Positions 1 through 13,514 of a stretch of DNA of 64,000 nt are shown in pieces. Position 1 is the stretch's first letter. Every line of letters starts with the position of its first letter. Source of the DNA: Sipunculus nudus (lineage: Eukaryota > Annelida > Sipuncula > Golfingiida > Sipunculidae); NCBI GenBank assembly GCA_026874595.1, contig CM049317.1, positions 46,152,401 to 46,216,400 on the forward strand. Direction: 5' to 3'. Below the pieces are notes generated by a model. That model had not been told where the DNA came from and ran no database searches. It saw only the letters and a list, made by a program, of their open reading frames with translations. Made by a program: the position numbers and the translations under genes.

Positions 1-379
1 TATTTTAACCATTTAAATTCATGTAATAGCGTTTTATTGAGACTGTCTTTTAGGCTATTTTTTGTAGAATACGGAAATTACAATAAAGTCTGTGACATGC
101 TTACTAACTGTATATATATATTGTTCCTGTGTACTAGCAATTAAACAAATAATTAAAAATTTTGCCACAGAGTGATTTTCATTTGACTCATGAAGTAAAA
201 TTTAGTTAACTATATGTTAATACATTTAAATAGAAGTATGAATGAGTGCTGATGCCGACACCAATATCTGCAGAAAGATCCCCAAAATCCAGTCTGCATG
301 GTCTCACATAATAATCTGTTCATCTGATCATCTGAATTTGATTGACAGTTTTGACAGTGAGTCAGGTTACTGTAGTTAC

Positions 380-443
380 CTTATCCACTATTCCTTCGGG
401 TTTTTTGTGTGTGACCTTGACCTCATGCATATCCTTCTCATCC
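380..443 (-). CDS. AOX: AOX coding exon 4 (last in window)
   Basis: The acceptor is TTCTCTACAG and the donor is AAG|GTAACT. The first G completes the Trp codon of LPHPIW begun in the previous exon. The remaining 21 codons read DEKDMHEVKVTHKKPEGIVDK without a stop; the other two frames contain stops. It ends in phase 0. The THKKPEG run is typical of the AOX domain start. No convincing further exon was found in 1-379. Confidence 0.82.
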
Positions 444-2207
444 CTGTAGAGAATGAAAACCCTTATATTTATTTTATTACTGATGTTCTATGTGAAACAT
501 TATGAAAGTGTCATATTTCTTCTTATTTTAAACCCACTTCCATTTAAAACCGGACCTAAACTCCAAGCAATTGATTTCCCAAATTACATGATATTGGCTG
601 AATTTATCTTAAATAAACACACACACACACAAACACACACACATATATATATATACATATATATAAATTATATAAACTGTATATTTATATATTTTTATAT
701 TTTGTTCAAATAGTAAAATATTGCATAGGTAAATGTCATGCAAAAAAATGGTAGTTTAAGTTAAGCGTGAAATTTGTACTTATTGTGATCATAACTCAAT
801 GATAATCTAGAAAACTGAGCGTGCCAGTACTTGTTTTTCTCAGAAGTTGTACAAGAGTACTATTTCATACCAGATAGGGTGAGGTAGGGTGTAGGTGCCA
901 ATCGCTGGGATATCTTCTCCTGTATCTTGTCGTGTGGCTTCATCTGATGGAGAAGCCTGGCTTGGCTTAGACGTTCTGAAAAAAAATTAGTTACATAAAT
1001 ATTTCTGTTTGTATGACATCGGCCAATTTCTGTAGCAGTATTTATCTTTAAGGAAGTTCCTTTGAAGAAACACATGACGCTACATCCCCATTAAAAATCT
1101 TGGACAAAATTCTGGGGTCCTCCTCCTACCCTACTGGTACTTAATAGGCCATCAGTGAGGTAATCTGCTGATACAGACCTGATAAGCAGTGTGATAATGA
1201 TCCCAGTGGGAAGCCATTAATCACTGCCGGACTACTTTCTTTGGTTGGGTTGGGGGGGGGGGGGAGGAAAGGGCTGGGGAGAAAAGCTGGTCAACTGGTC
1301 ACACAGGGTCAGTGATGTTTATATCCAGATTAGGTAATTAACATAGATAGCTGGGGCAGTGACTGCTATATCTGGTTCATGTGTCTGCTACAGATGCCTA
1401 TCTGGCTGCACAGATCGGTTTTTGTGAATGACTAGGTATAACTGTACGTCCCTCTCATTTAACATATATATATGTATATACTCTGTGTATTCTGATAATA
1501 ATAATAAATATATATTAACTCAACACATCTTTGCAAATCAAACACAAAACTATATTGTCTTCCCAGGCAGTAATACAATTGTGACCTGATGGAGGTTTTG
1601 TGTGTGGAAAATTGTATGCTTTCCTTCAGCATTCACCAATGCTTGCATTTGTGTAGGATAATGGTTATACCTGGTTGATGTCTATAATTACTTCATCCAA
1701 AACGACTCAAAATTCAAATTTACTATATATTTTATATTTTGGTTTAATATACATAAGAAATATCAAAGTATACTTCACATAATTACATAAACTACAGTAG
1801 TATAGTAAAATGTTATGAAAATACAAATAATCAGTAATTTATAATTTAATTCTAATTAAAAAGCTGATAGAACTTGCATTAGTAGCACCATAAATTGTCT
1901 TAAATATCTGATTAGCGTGGTTTGTTTTTGTTGGTTCATGATCTAGCACAGCTATTACAACATTATAAGATTTGAAATCTTCATGTATAATGAAAATAAG
2001 GAATGATTTTTTCAAGGGGGTGGGGGTGGAGGGGATTTTGTCCTCTTTATTATTAAGTTAGGGTTTTTTTTGGAGGAGGGGGGGAGGGGGTTCATCCACA
2101 TGGACTGTGTGTACCCAATATATATATATATACACCTGATGGAGGTTTTGTATATGGAGGTTTTCATTATATATATATACATATTCATACGTATGTTAAT
2201 TATATAT

Positions 2208-2262
<55 letters not shown>

Positions 2263-3626
2263 TTAAACCTTGTTGTGTCGAAGTCGAAGGGACACTTGGG
2301 AAACTTTGACACATCCGAGGTTCGACACAGGCGGGTTTTATTTGGGTATAATTTAACCAGAGTTGTCAGGAATAACGAGTCTGTAACTTCGACATAAGCA
2401 GGGTATTCGACTTTTAAAAGCGAGTTCGACACAACAAGGTGTCACTGTATATATAAAATCAAAGGTGTTATATAGTTTCAGACAAATCGAACTGTTACAT
2501 AGTTCAGACAAATCAAACTGTTATTTATAGTTTCAGACCTGCATATACAGTAAGTTGGACATACAAAATGGACTATAAAATTTTACCAATTATACCAAGA
2601 TCATTGTGACCCTGCTCTGCTTCAAGAATTACATGTATTTAAAAAAAACTTCCATTTACCATTGCAAATTTGTTTCACTTCAAGTTGGGCTAATATAAAA
2701 ATCACTGATTTTATAGCCTTAATAGTTCACAAAAAGCTCTCAAATATGTTTTCTCTGTGCACATGGGGGAATTAGGTCAATACTGTGTAACTGGTAGAAG
2801 TTATGGGATGGGACATGATGTGTCAAGTTAAAACAGCAGGAAAGACATTTACTCAGTTATATATAATGTTAACTGTCGATGCTAGTAATTTTTCTTTTTA
2901 AGAAAATAAATCTTTTTTATTTACATTAAAGTGTTCACCAGAAAAAGATCAGGAGTTTGTAAAATCATAACGTAAATGTAAAATCACTCAATTAAATTTT
3001 GCCCTCCTTTGCCTCTGACCCATCACTGTTGACTAAATTTTTAGATCATGCACACATATGGAATTAAGTTTTTAAACTGTGAAATTTGAATGCAGTTGAC
3101 ACGAAAACTTTTGTTCAAGTTTTAGACAGCCAAATCATATTCAATAGGGGTGTAACAAATGCATCGAATAAAAGCCAGTCATTAATCAATAATTGAATCT
3201 GGCATGAAATAATCAATTTATTTTTATTATTGCATTTTCATTCATTTTCATACCTTTTTGGTCTCTAGCTCTTACCAAGGAACAGATAAAAAGCATAACT
3301 GATTAAGTAGCACTGTTATTTATATATAACAAAGAAAGTCACCTAATATCCTTCAATAGATGTAAGCACAATAATGAAAGAGAAGATTTAAATATTACTT
3401 GGTTTGCATAACTTCTAACATATAATAATCTTAATCTGATAGTATCACATGGGTTGAAACTTTTAGCAGATTTACGTCTCTAACTGAATATTGTGACTCT
3501 ATACAATAATCAAATAAAACCTCCCCTGTCATGTAAGTTTTAGTAATATTAAGTGAATTATAAGGAAAAGTAATATATGCAGAAAATAACAAAAAAGTGA
3601 TCACTGCCAAGTCAATATATTATATA

Positions 3627-3672
<46 letters not shown>

Positions 3673-6600
3673 GGGACAGTTTGATATGTGGTTTTACAAT
3701 GGAATTTACATAAACTAAAGGACATGCTGGTAAGGAACAATTAAGTTTTCAAAAATTCATTTAATAGTTTATGACATGTTTTGCTGTGCATCATCTGTAT
3801 ACAGTTTCTTTGTCTGAAAATGATTATATATCAGGAAAATTATGACACAGATTACAAAGAATTAAATATTCCTTGCATTTTCCTAAACTATTCATTATTT
3901 TCTTAAAATGGATCTTTCTGTTACCCTTTTTAAAACCTGCATTTGAACCTAGAACCGCTCTATGAAAGAACATAAAAAGCAAGTATCTCATGAAAACCTC
4001 TGATTTCTTTAATGCATGCGGTTGCTGTCGCGGTATGCATGGTCGCGGTTACAAATAGAGTCAAACATATGATATTATGAAGGACTGATTCCTTTAATGC
4101 GTTTGTGGTTGCGGTACTTATCCGACCCATCATCTGACAAAATTTTTGTCGGATTTTGTAGCGACAAATCTGACAAAAAAAAATTAAACGGATGGGGTCA
4201 CACAAGGAATCCCACTGACTTGTTTACGTCACACAGGGGTTTCCCCAGGATTATAACGTTTTTATCAGTATATGCCACAAGGAAAAATGTTTTCTGCCTG
4301 AAAACATAGATTTAAATCATTGTGAATATGGGAAACATTTGTCTGTTATTCCTTGATTATTGGTCTGCCCAATACATGTATCTGTTTCGATTCAAGTGGC
4401 TGGTTTCCTATAACTTTTACTACCACTCTCACAATATATATATATATAAATATATATATATATACGTACAAATGTCGTTTTTATCCGCAACAGCGACCAA
4501 ATAAAAGGAATCGGCCTTGCCGCAACTGCATAAAAGAAATCATGGCTTCAGTCTTTGTGAATGATCAACGGTCAATTTCGACATGATCCAGTACGCACGC
4601 AAAAGGGACAGTTAATCTCCATTTTTAACTTGTATGGACTAGGATACAAATCTATCAGTCAGTTATTGTCTATAAATTATATTGTGGCAATGCAGAAGAA
4701 ATTACCATTGCTTTTAATACAAAAATTTATTTTACATAAATGATATTAACCAAAGCATATTAGTATTTAGTAATGTAAGACAGTGGGCAGTTTCATAAAC
4801 CAGTTCACTTGCCAACACAGTATATGTATTTTAATTTGTGTGAATGTTAATTTTAGACCCTGATATGAATAAACAAATTTTAAATATAATATGTAAAAAT
4901 ATATTTAGTCTTGTAATTCCGAATTTTTGTTTCTCAACAGCAGTGTTGATACCATTCAGGGTATATATTTCTACAGGAATTTATGTAAATTATAATTAAA
5001 ATAATTGATTTGGAAATATTTGAACTGGTCTGTCTAGATTTTTTTAGATTGTTTTTAAATTTCTACCCCCTGTTAACAAACGTTGAACATGTTATGCGAT
5101 GAAACATGTGTTAAACAAATCTGCTTTACATTTCTTCTCAACAGGGGTTCTGATACTTACATGTAAGCATACATTCAGTGGTATTATCCCTATTCAGTGA
5201 GACTGCATGGCTATGAAATTTACACATTCTGTAGATATAAAAATTCTACACTATCTATATCAATAATATCATACACACACACACATGCAAACACACATAT
5301 ATGTATATCTATATATACATATATATAAAATATAACCTTTAACACTATAGGTTAATCAAATTAAATCTTGGTCCCAGTGATTTTTCACTCTGATTGTTAA
5401 AATAATCCTAGATTAAAATTTACATATGTTGTTAGTAACTTCAGGATTTTGAGTGCAATCTGCAGTTTTGCTCCCATGGAGTGTTACCATACTGAATTTG
5501 TGACCATATGGTTTCTGAATCAAGCTGGGGTCTCTACTCTGCAGCTTGTCAGCATCTATAGTTTAGCAGGCCAGGAGCCCACCGTGCACGGCAGGCTGAC
5601 CACTTGTTGCTTCCACAGAGCAGCACAGAACCAGCCATCAATGTCTTGGATGTTGGTGTTGCTTGCACTCACACTGACCCTGTCCACCACATGCAGTCTA
5701 CAGTAATGAGGTATTAATGAGTCCCTGGGCATGTCTGCTGTGTACAGGCACTGGGTGTGTGAAAACAAAATCTCACTGAATCAGGGGTACCACAATTTTA
5801 CCAAAAGTTTTGACATCATTGCGTCTTCAGGGTTAGTATTTAGAGTAACTAAACTCTTAATACCAGTGTTGTAGTTCAGTTCTAACTATCAGTCCAGGCT
5901 AGTCGATTCCAAGTCCGAGTCTGACTGAAAATAATTTTCTTGATAAAAAAAAGTCACAAAACTTGGAAATAAAACACTGGAATCAACCTGTACTTGGCTG
6001 ATTTTTTTTTCAGCACTGGCCTCCAAGCTTGAGTTAAATTCCGAGTCCCTAGAAAAGTGCATTTGAGTCTGGACTCCTGTCCAATTCTTGACTCAATTGG
6101 AGTCCAACGTCACTGAACCCTTCACAGTTTAGATTTTTATGAGTGAGACTGTGGTGTAAAGACAAAGACAGGAACAAAGAAAACACTGGAAAAAAATGTA
6201 AATTTGTAAATGTCCATGAAAATACATAATAGGGCAAAAGTTCACAATAGCAAAATATGATTGTCATCATTTTAAAATCAACTTGTTTATTTTTTTAAAA
6301 TATTTTATATACATCTTTATTAATATCCAATTTGTATAATTCATCTATTTATAGCATTATGTGTGAATACAGCATGTTTGTTTTGTTTAAAACAAGTATG
6401 TTATCACAGTTTCTTTGAACTAGAATGAGTTTGTTTAAAAAAAAAACAGAGATGTCTCCCCTCCCTCCTCCCATCCCCTAATTTGAGGGGGAAAATACTT
6501 CAAAAGTTTGGGGCCACAAAATTATTAGATTTCTCATAATTTGACCTTGAAAATGAAGATTAAGGCCACTAGTTTGTTAAAACATCTGAGATTTTGGTAG

Positions 6601-9600
6601 AAACCTTTCACAGGTCAAATTTCATGAAAATATATTGAGTGGCTCAAAGTTATAGTGTTCACAAATAATTTATTTTCTAACTTGACCTTGAAGATGAAGA
6701 TCAAGTTCATAAATTTTCCATCCTGTTCTCAGTTTGAGAACTTGGTTGAAACAACTTCTGTATCAAATTTGAGGAATGTGCAGCTAGTGCTTCAAAAGTT
6801 ACCAAAATCACAAGAAATTGTAGAGACCCTGAGTAATAATTCTGCTGATTTGATCTTGAAGATCCAGTTCAAGGTCATCATTTTTTTAACATGGTTGACA
6901 CAAAAAGTGTTTCAAATTGGAGGAAAAAATGAGGCCGACTACGGTCAACAACATTGACAGTCTCCCCTATGGGAAATGACACTAAATGCCTCTCATTGAA
7001 TTTTTATTTATCGTTAACATATAGCAGTCAGAAACTAATTATACACAATTAAGTACAATTAGGCAATAAGACAGGTCAGTTAAACTGCATTAAAATTAAG
7101 GAAAGATATAGTTTCAGCTGATTTCAGCTGAGAATTTTAGTGTACTATTTATATCTTTTGTAAGCAATAAACACATATATATTTTATAAACAATTACTTG
7201 TGAAAATTTGTTAGCACATAGCAATTTAGGTCTAGGATGGGCTTATCTCCTTCGACACACTTTTAGGGCTGAAATGTTGTCTTGTTAGAACTTTTAATTA
7301 TATTGTGTGTAAAGTGTAATTCTTATTGGTCGATATTCATTTGATGATATGTATGTTTATTGTTATAATCCACTTATGAAAAAGATCTGGGAAACATCTA
7401 CTCGGTGTCAGGTACAGATGTTCCAAAATCTTGCAGACATGACAATATTTCACATGACTATCATCTGTGTAATTCTTAAAAAAAAGCTCCTGAAAATCTA
7501 ACTTTATCACTATTTATATTTTACAGCATTTGTGTGTTGAATATTTAAACAAGATCACTAATATAAAACAAATATTGATTCAATGCTTTTACATGCTTAA
7601 TCTAAGGTTCAGAGTAATTCATAATGAGAAGTAATGAATGTGAGGTATCATTTAGCTCAGATGAAATTTCATCAAAATATCTGGTGACCTATTAACTATA
7701 GCAGTGTGCCAATTAATTGATTCAATTGATGAATGGTTATTTTCTTTCAAAATCGATTAAATCAATTGCATTTTTGCATAATAGATTAAAAAGATTATGC
7801 ACTCTTCAGAGATATATGAACACAAAGTAAGGAACAGCATTAAAATGGGAAGCGGGGGGGGGGGGGGGGGGGGGCTCTGTATCTGCGCCTGCGACAGCAA
7901 TAGACCTCGGGTTGTATGAGGGTGGATTGATGGTTTCATTATAAAAACTGATGAACCAACTGACGAAAAATGTACATGTCAATCCCATTTACTGGAGTCA
8001 ATATTTTAGGTAATAGTAATCATCGGAATTTAACTATTTTCAATGTGTTATTTTATCATTGAAGAAGTTCTTGTTAGTTCTGTTTTAAGTTTTTACATGA
8101 TGAGTATGTCAACTTTTAAGTCCCTATGTTTATGAAAAAAACTATTGTGATTATATGTGTGTTATATTAAAAATTACATTTGCTTCTTCAAAACTTGGAA
8201 AATAAAAGTAAAATCTAAAAAAATGTGATATTTATGAATAAAATAAGAATTGAATGGAAAGCATAATCAAATTGTGACTATTTTCAGCGGCTTTGTTAAG
8301 TGCCTGTCACTTAATTTCAACCCAGATGAAATAGCATATAAATAGAAAATTCCTTACATTAGTCAAGAAGAAATTGGCATCTTTATGAATTTAGACAAGA
8401 ACAGTGAACTCATAGAAATTGCCAAATCTGTAAGTTACATCAAGAAAATTATATGAGATCATATATCTCCTTGGTTACATATTCTAAGAGCTGCTAGGTT
8501 CATATTTTTTTTCAAATTGTGCATGTTGTAAGCAAGGATAGATATATATTAAATGAGGTATATCATCACCTCGGCCTATGGAGGTGGCATGGGTTTATGT
8601 GATCGGATAGGTTTCCATGTGTGTTTGCGAGTCCAAATAATATCTGCAAAGTTTCGCAATGAATTTGGATGAAATCTGAAATTTTGGGACAATAAATTTA
8701 AAATGTGGATCTGATCCATCCCTTTTTACCTATTGTTTTTCCATATATCACCTTCAGATTATACTGATCCACGTCTTCCTAGTTTCATATCCCACTTTTC
8801 AACAAATTTCATTCAGTTCTTTCCTGGGTTAAATAAAGTGATTACCTATACAGCATGTCATCATGGTACAGCCATGGCTTTATGACATATTTAATTAATG
8901 ATACCATAGCTCATTTGTCATAAATCAGTTTCTAATTAGTAATTATTAAAACTGTACACACATTTTTTACACATGAAATTTATGAGTATTTATACATATG
9001 TAAATACTTTCACACTTTGCAAATAAATTATTATCACAAAAATTATAGTCTGCGTATCGGGTTCTTCACTCTTTAAAAAAATGACTGAGACAGAAACAAA
9101 TAAAGATTGAATTGCTTATAAGACAAATCTGCTGGTGAAGGAACAGAGTGTTGGTCAGCCCTGAATAGCATGCCTGTGCACATAGGTGCAAGCAATCCAT
9201 GCCTCTAGTGACACAGCCAAACAGCGCTGACCTACATGCACAGACACCAGTAATTCAGCTGTGCATGTGGGCAGTCAGGCCACTGCTGGACAGCAGGGAG
9301 GGTGACAGATAAGATAATATAAATGAGGTGTCATTAGCAAGGGCAATCCTGTGGGGATCCATTAGCGAGTTAAAATTTTATTTGTTAGAAAGCAGCAGGG
9401 AGTATACTTGATACATATAAATTGGTAACATAAATAATTCCAGTATTAGTTTGATTGTTGCCTTCTTTAGAAATAAATGCATTTATTTTTATTAATAGTT
9501 ATATTTAAAATCTTTAAAGTGTCATCTTATGAAATAATGGACCTGTTAGTTAAAAATCCTAATGATTGCTCTCTACTTGTGTTAACATACAAAAACATTT

Positions 9601-11732
9601 GAGAAGGCAGTAGTCCAAGTGATGCTATAAACCTAATCCGTGAAGCAGATTGAAATTGGAATAAAAAGTACATTATAAAAATTATACATGTGTATATATC
9701 TAGCTATTTGTAGTCCACATAAGAAATCTTATTGTATATTTCATAAATTGAATAATGGAATGAAAATATGGATGATTATTTTTCAAAATTTTCAAGGTAG
9801 GCTTTTAAAACAAACAGGGATGTCGATGGGATGTAGAAACAGGATATTATAAAATTTGCTTACATTCTTATGTTAATTAGTATGTTCATACACAAATATA
9901 AATAATAATTCCAGGGTATTTTTCACCTGAATCACAATTGTTGTTTCTCATTGAATTGAATTAATTTTTCTTTAAAAAAAACTGATACATTTACAATGTT
10001 CACTTCAGATTATCACTTAAGCTTATGCAGCCCCTGTGTATCTCTCATTATAGGCTATATTACTACGCACACATAACTTAGATAACTGGGCAATTTTGTG
10101 AAGCTAAAATCTGTGCAAATATTCTTCAAATTCATCTTTGTAAAGACAGGAAATGAAAAAAACATCTTGTGTAATATATGATCATTGAAATGTATAAATT
10201 AAATATGAACTATATTATTTAAGGCCTTTTTGGCTGATACAGAGCACTACTTTAAGCCTCCACCCTAGCTGTCAATGTGGCCTGTGATAACCAGATAATA
10301 CAGCTGGTCAGCTCATTAAGGGTCCCCAGGGAGTAGCGTTGGGGGACTTCACAGGGATGCCGCACACCCCAGATTTTGGCAAAATCTGGGGTGTTTTTGC
10401 CCCAAAGTTTTAATGGGGATGTAGCAGCATGAGAAACTGTATGATATGAAGCCTTTCTCATTTATAAGTCTTACCAGTATATACTTAGACCCCTGGTTCT
10501 CAAAAGGGACTTTACTTTATTTTACACTTTAAAATTACTATATTAAATGTGTGATACTCAAATTGCCTAAGAACCTTATAGGGAACACAACATGCATTTT
10601 GAATTAACTGAAACACGAAAATAAACTGAAAATAATTCCTACATGTCCATACACAATTTCTTTATTGTTTCAATACCTTCACTGGGACTGCCTTTGGCGT
10701 ATACCCTCACCAGTTAATAGTTTCATATGGCCATTTCCTGAGATCACCTTGAGTGTATCATGTTCAGAAAAGTATATACAAGGCAGTCACGACACAAGAA
10801 ATACTTTAAGCTATTACAGAGGATAATCACCATGCATGAACTCGATATAGCTTGTTGTCTGAAAAATAACAGTGGTTTGGAAGTTATGCATCCATGTATA
10901 ATACGTAACAAGGACTTTTGTCTCGAGTTAATGGAGAATTTATCATAGGGAAAGACAGTATACATTCGGTGAAATGCCCTTGATACAATCCGAGACACCA
11001 CGACTCAGTAAGCTAAAAAAATGGCCAGTACGCTGGTTGTTGAATCTCTAAGTCTAATGTCAAAGGGCCGATATAGCGCTACTAGATATATAATAAGTGC
11101 ACACTTGAGGCATTAATTGAAATGCATCGATCTGTTCTATGCACTTTTTTATGGTATATGTTAAGTGTCCCTATGAAAGTGTCTGGTACATATTTTACAT
11201 GGTGTAGTCTAAAAAATAACTGACCTGAAATGCTTCAGTCCTTGTGGATCTGTCACTGCACCGAAATTTCCTTTTCTAATCTGTTTTATATTCTCTTTGA
11301 TCTGTTTGTCCATGCTCCCGTTCCCGTTCTCTGCAGAACTGCTGGCCCATCGTTCCTGTATATATAAATATATATAAACAAATCATGGTTATAGATAGAG
11401 GTACCATTATTGTCAAAAACCCCTTTATCGAAAATCAATCAAATTTTTTTTTCAAATTTATATCAGACCCCATAAGTTATATATTATTTAAACCTGGTAC
11501 AGCGATCTTTTTGATTTTTTTAATTTTAAATTTTTCAGTCATTTTTACATTATTTTGTAACATGCTCAGGTGAGCTCACCTGGTTCATTAGGAGGCAGGG
11601 ACCGCAAGATAAATGCTGTGACAGCAGGCCGGTGTGCTTGCCGACCGCTAGATGTCGCGCTAATCTTGAGGCACGCCCTGGAGCAGCCAGTGCCTCTGTC
11701 AGCAGAAGGGCAGATCTCAAACTGCTGGTCAT
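380..11732 (-). CDS. AOX: Alternative oxidase gene, 5' coding part (four exons)
   Basis: Alternative oxidase is a di-iron ubiquinol oxidase on the matrix side of the inner mitochondrial membrane; it passes electrons from ubiquinol to oxygen without proton pumping. I join 11580-11732, 11225-11355, 871-975 and 380-443 (complement). Each exon has a pyrimidine-rich AG acceptor and a GT donor, and the phases agree at every junction (0, 2, 2). The product starts with a 51-residue Arg/Ser/Leu-rich presequence. It then has a Lys-rich linker and the motif GTYTLPHPIW, followed by VTHKKPEGIVDK, which is the conserved AOX block before the first transmembrane helix. The Glu and His iron ligands lie in later exons beyond the left edge, so activity cannot be judged. 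The identification rests on recognising this motif; no search was run. Confidence 0.85.
444..870. other. AOX intron (427 bp) with CA/AT microsatellite
   Basis: A short intron between AOX coding exons 3 and 4. It contains a (CA)n run from about 617, passing into (TA)n to about 665. No other feature was seen. Confidence 0.6.
871..975 (-). CDS. AOX: AOX coding exon 3
   Basis: A strong acceptor (eight T then CAG) precedes 105 bases that end at CTG|GTATGA. With the phase inherited from the previous exon it reads TSKPSQASPSDEATRQ, then a short acidic stretch, then IGTYTLPHPI. It leaves TG to make the Trp codon with the next exon. A second open frame (RLSQARLLHQ) also exists here but fits neither neighbour in phase. 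Confidence 0.82.
2260..2446. mobile_element. Pogo/Tigger-type MITE
   Basis: A 187-bp element with 23-bp terminal inverted repeats that start CAGT and share ACCTTGTTGTGTCGAA (21 of 23 positions match). It is flanked by TA on both sides inside a (TA)n tract. CAGT ends and TA duplication are the mark of the Tc1/mariner pogo group. It has no coding capacity and must have been moved by a transposase made elsewhere. Confidence 0.75.
3618..3669. repeat. (TA)n microsatellite
   Basis: A nearly pure TA dinucleotide run. The similar runs at 2,219-2,259, 22,640-23,010, 30,851-30,880, 38,440-38,490 and 46,032-46,070 often lie against mobile-element ends. Confidence 0.85.
4001..4542. mobile_element. MITE with imperfect terminal inverted repeats
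   Basis: The left end TGATTTCTTTAATGCA and the reverse complement of the right end, TGATTTCTTTTATGCA, match at 15 of 16 bases. Both continue into GC-rich 'gcggttgc'-like sequence. An inner variant, GATTCCTTTAATGCG, lies near 4,087. A short (TA)n lies inside. The superfamily is uncertain; Harbinger-like is possible. Confidence 0.42.
6450..6960. repeat. Dispersed repeat with TGACCTTGAAGATGAAG motifs
   Basis: Degenerate internal repetition of 'tgaccttgaa(g/a)atgaagat(c/t)aag', bounded by similar GTCTCCCCT strings near 6,455 and 6,960. A related segment lies at about 56,490-56,620 in a separase intron (shared 'ttgaaacaa...tgtatcaaat' and 'tcaaggtca'). It is noncoding; an apparent 100-codon frame is a chance run through the repeat. 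Confidence 0.5.
7854..7874. repeat. G21 homopolymer
   Basis: An uninterrupted run of 21 G. One of about ten long G or C tracts in this window. Confidence 0.9.
8555..8870. repeat. Fragment of dispersed 'cacctcggc...gaggtgg' repeat
   Basis: Begins 'atcatcacctcggcctatggaggtggcat', a short imperfect inverted repeat, followed by phrases such as 'aatttcattcagttc' that look like a degenerate interspersed repeat. There is only one copy here, so this is a weak call. Confidence 0.3.
11225..11355 (-). CDS. AOX: AOX coding exon 2
   Basis: The acceptor is TATATATACAG and the donor is TTTCAG|GTCAGT. The exon starts at a codon boundary with ERWASSSAENGNG and continues MDKQIKENIKQIRKGNFG. It ends with two bases (AG) that complete an Arg codon in the next exon. 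The internal ATG at 11,311-11,313 has a good Kozak context, but the exon joins in phase to a presequence exon, so it is probably not the main start. One frame is clean and the others contain stops. Confidence 0.8.
11580..11732 (-). CDS. AOX: AOX first coding exon (mitochondrial presequence)
   Basis: The exon body begins at 11,740 after the acceptor TTATGTTTCAG. Eight bases later an ATG with A at -3 opens 51 codons, up to the donor AACCAG|GTGAGC in phase 0. The peptide begins MTSSLRSALLLTEALAAPG and continues with RASRLARHLAVGKH: several Arg and Lys, many Ser, Leu and Ala, and a single Glu. This is what an amphipathic mitochondrial targeting peptide looks like. The intron to exon 2 is only 224 bp. 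Confidence 0.78.
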
Positions 11733-13514
11733 TTTTTAAACTGAAACATAATAAAAAAATATCTTTACGTAAATTTACACAATGAAACAAGTGAGCCATG
11801 GAGACGGTTCCTTCTTACAAAGAGCCCAGACAGGAATACAACTTTCACAGTAAACATCCTGAGCATCATTCGAGGTCCCGTGGGTATACCTGACCATCGA
11901 GACATTAATGATGGTAACGCAGAATGCTAATGAAATTTCCATGGTTCATAATCCGACATGACTGTTGTCACAAGAAAACTAACAAAATATTATAAAGTTA
12001 CAAAGTAATCCGTGATATCCTGGAAGTGAGATCAGTGCTTCCACTCTGGAATTAATGAAAAAAAAGTATAAAATGTTACAAGAAAAAAGGCTGAAAAAGT
12101 ACAAATCAGTGCCAAATAGCGCAATTTTTGTACACTTTCACAGCATGTGATACTTCTAAGCAAGCTTTCCAGTTTTCCATATATCCAGTGCTATGTAACA
12201 CATAAGCAAGATCGCAGTAAAAAATCATCCATAATAAAATGCCACTGTTATGTAATATTGACAAAGTAATTAGCCTATAATCATCACCAAAAATGATGAT
12301 TTTGGAAAAAATAGTATAAAAATGTATTAATCGCTGAAAAAAAGTATGAAAAAAAGTAAAAAAGGAAGCCTTGCCTAAAAAAGTATATATTTATATTATA
12401 GGTGGCAGCACTGTAAGATCTATGGAGAGCTGATATTCCGCGTTAATACATGTACTTGAAAATAATATTAGGCAGATCAAAATGATCATTACATACACGT
12501 GCACTTCTCAAACTTTTTCACTATCAGGATGCATATTAGACACACATATAGGGTACATATGTACTGATAAGTGCGGAGGTATAGGCGCACTTATGTTATC
12601 CACAGGTACCACCAATGCTAGCTGTTGCACTACAATATACATTAATTATAGATCTCTGTGATGACTAAGAGGTTTTAATTTAAGTAAATAAGAACGTTTC
12701 AATCTATAACATCAGCAGGGGTACGGCCATCGCGTAAATTGCAGTTAACCTGCACAGTGAGGGAATTTGTATCACTTTCTCTGGCATTTTTTTAAAATAT
12801 GATTTCACTTGATATTTACCATTTTATTGCTCCAGCCGCTTGGACTTCTTTTCAAGAAAATAAGTTTTTTTTTTCAAGAAAATAGTTTTGGATACAATTT
12901 CGTTATGTTAAGATATGTGCTTTCACCTGTTTAACAAAACAATGTTGTTATAACCATGTTGTCCCCTGATTATACCATTTTTTTTAATTTCTATTTTTTA
13001 GCCTTACAATTAATACTATCCCTGACACAGGAAGCCTTGCAAATACAGGCCCGCGTTCTCGTGAAGGATTTGTCCAGGATGATGGGTTTATTACAAGAAT
13101 CAAGCTGCGCTACTCGACACAAAGACAGCGCTCAACGTGAGTGTCAATTTCTGTTTTCCTTTTTGTTTAGTTTTTTAGCATTAAGTTGATTGACATTGTA
13201 CATATGGATATGATTAGGTAACAGATGACAGATAAATTACCAATCAGATATACTTATTAAAGACCGCGTACGAGCAGGAATGTCTACATCATCCTCATGA
13301 ATCAGACTATATTCGCAAGTTCACATTCCACGTGTGAAAAAAATGATCAAACGGAGCTATATTTCGGACTCATTAATAGTAAAACATAAACCGAGATCAT
13401 GTTACACTGTAGAACCCCTTTTAACTATATGGTGAATATAATTAATAATTCATATTTTGAAAGCGTTTAGCAAAACCATCATCGAACCAATGTAAAAACA
13501 TGTACTATATATAA

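Larger units (their letters stand above)
976..11224. other. AOX intron, 10.2 kb, repeat-bearing
   Basis: A large AT-rich intron between AOX coding exons 2 and 3. It holds two MITE-like elements (2,260-2,446 and 4,001-4,542), (AT)n arrays near 2,219 and 3,630, a G21 tract at 7,854-7,874, a dispersed repeat at about 6,450-6,960 and a short repeat fragment near 8,560-8,870. No coding exon with good splice sites was recognised in the remainder. Confidence 0.5.

Noticed and set aside
860-1075. Minus-strand frame RLSQARLLHQMKPHDK over AOX exon 3
   Set aside because: It is open but out of phase with both neighbouring AOX exons; the other frame gives the AOX motif.
10252-10461. Minus-strand frame of 69 codons
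   Set aside because: No splice sites in suitable places and no recognisable domain.
11566-11799. Minus-strand 77-codon frame overlapping the AOX presequence exon
   Set aside because: Crosses the intron acceptor and is in another frame from the exon that joins in phase to AOX exon 2.
13038-13139. Possible plus-strand exon (acceptor GACACAG, EALQIQARVLVKDLSRMM..., donor CAAC|GTGAGT)
   Set aside because: Good splice sites and an open frame, but isolated, with no recognised homology or partner exons; left unannotated.
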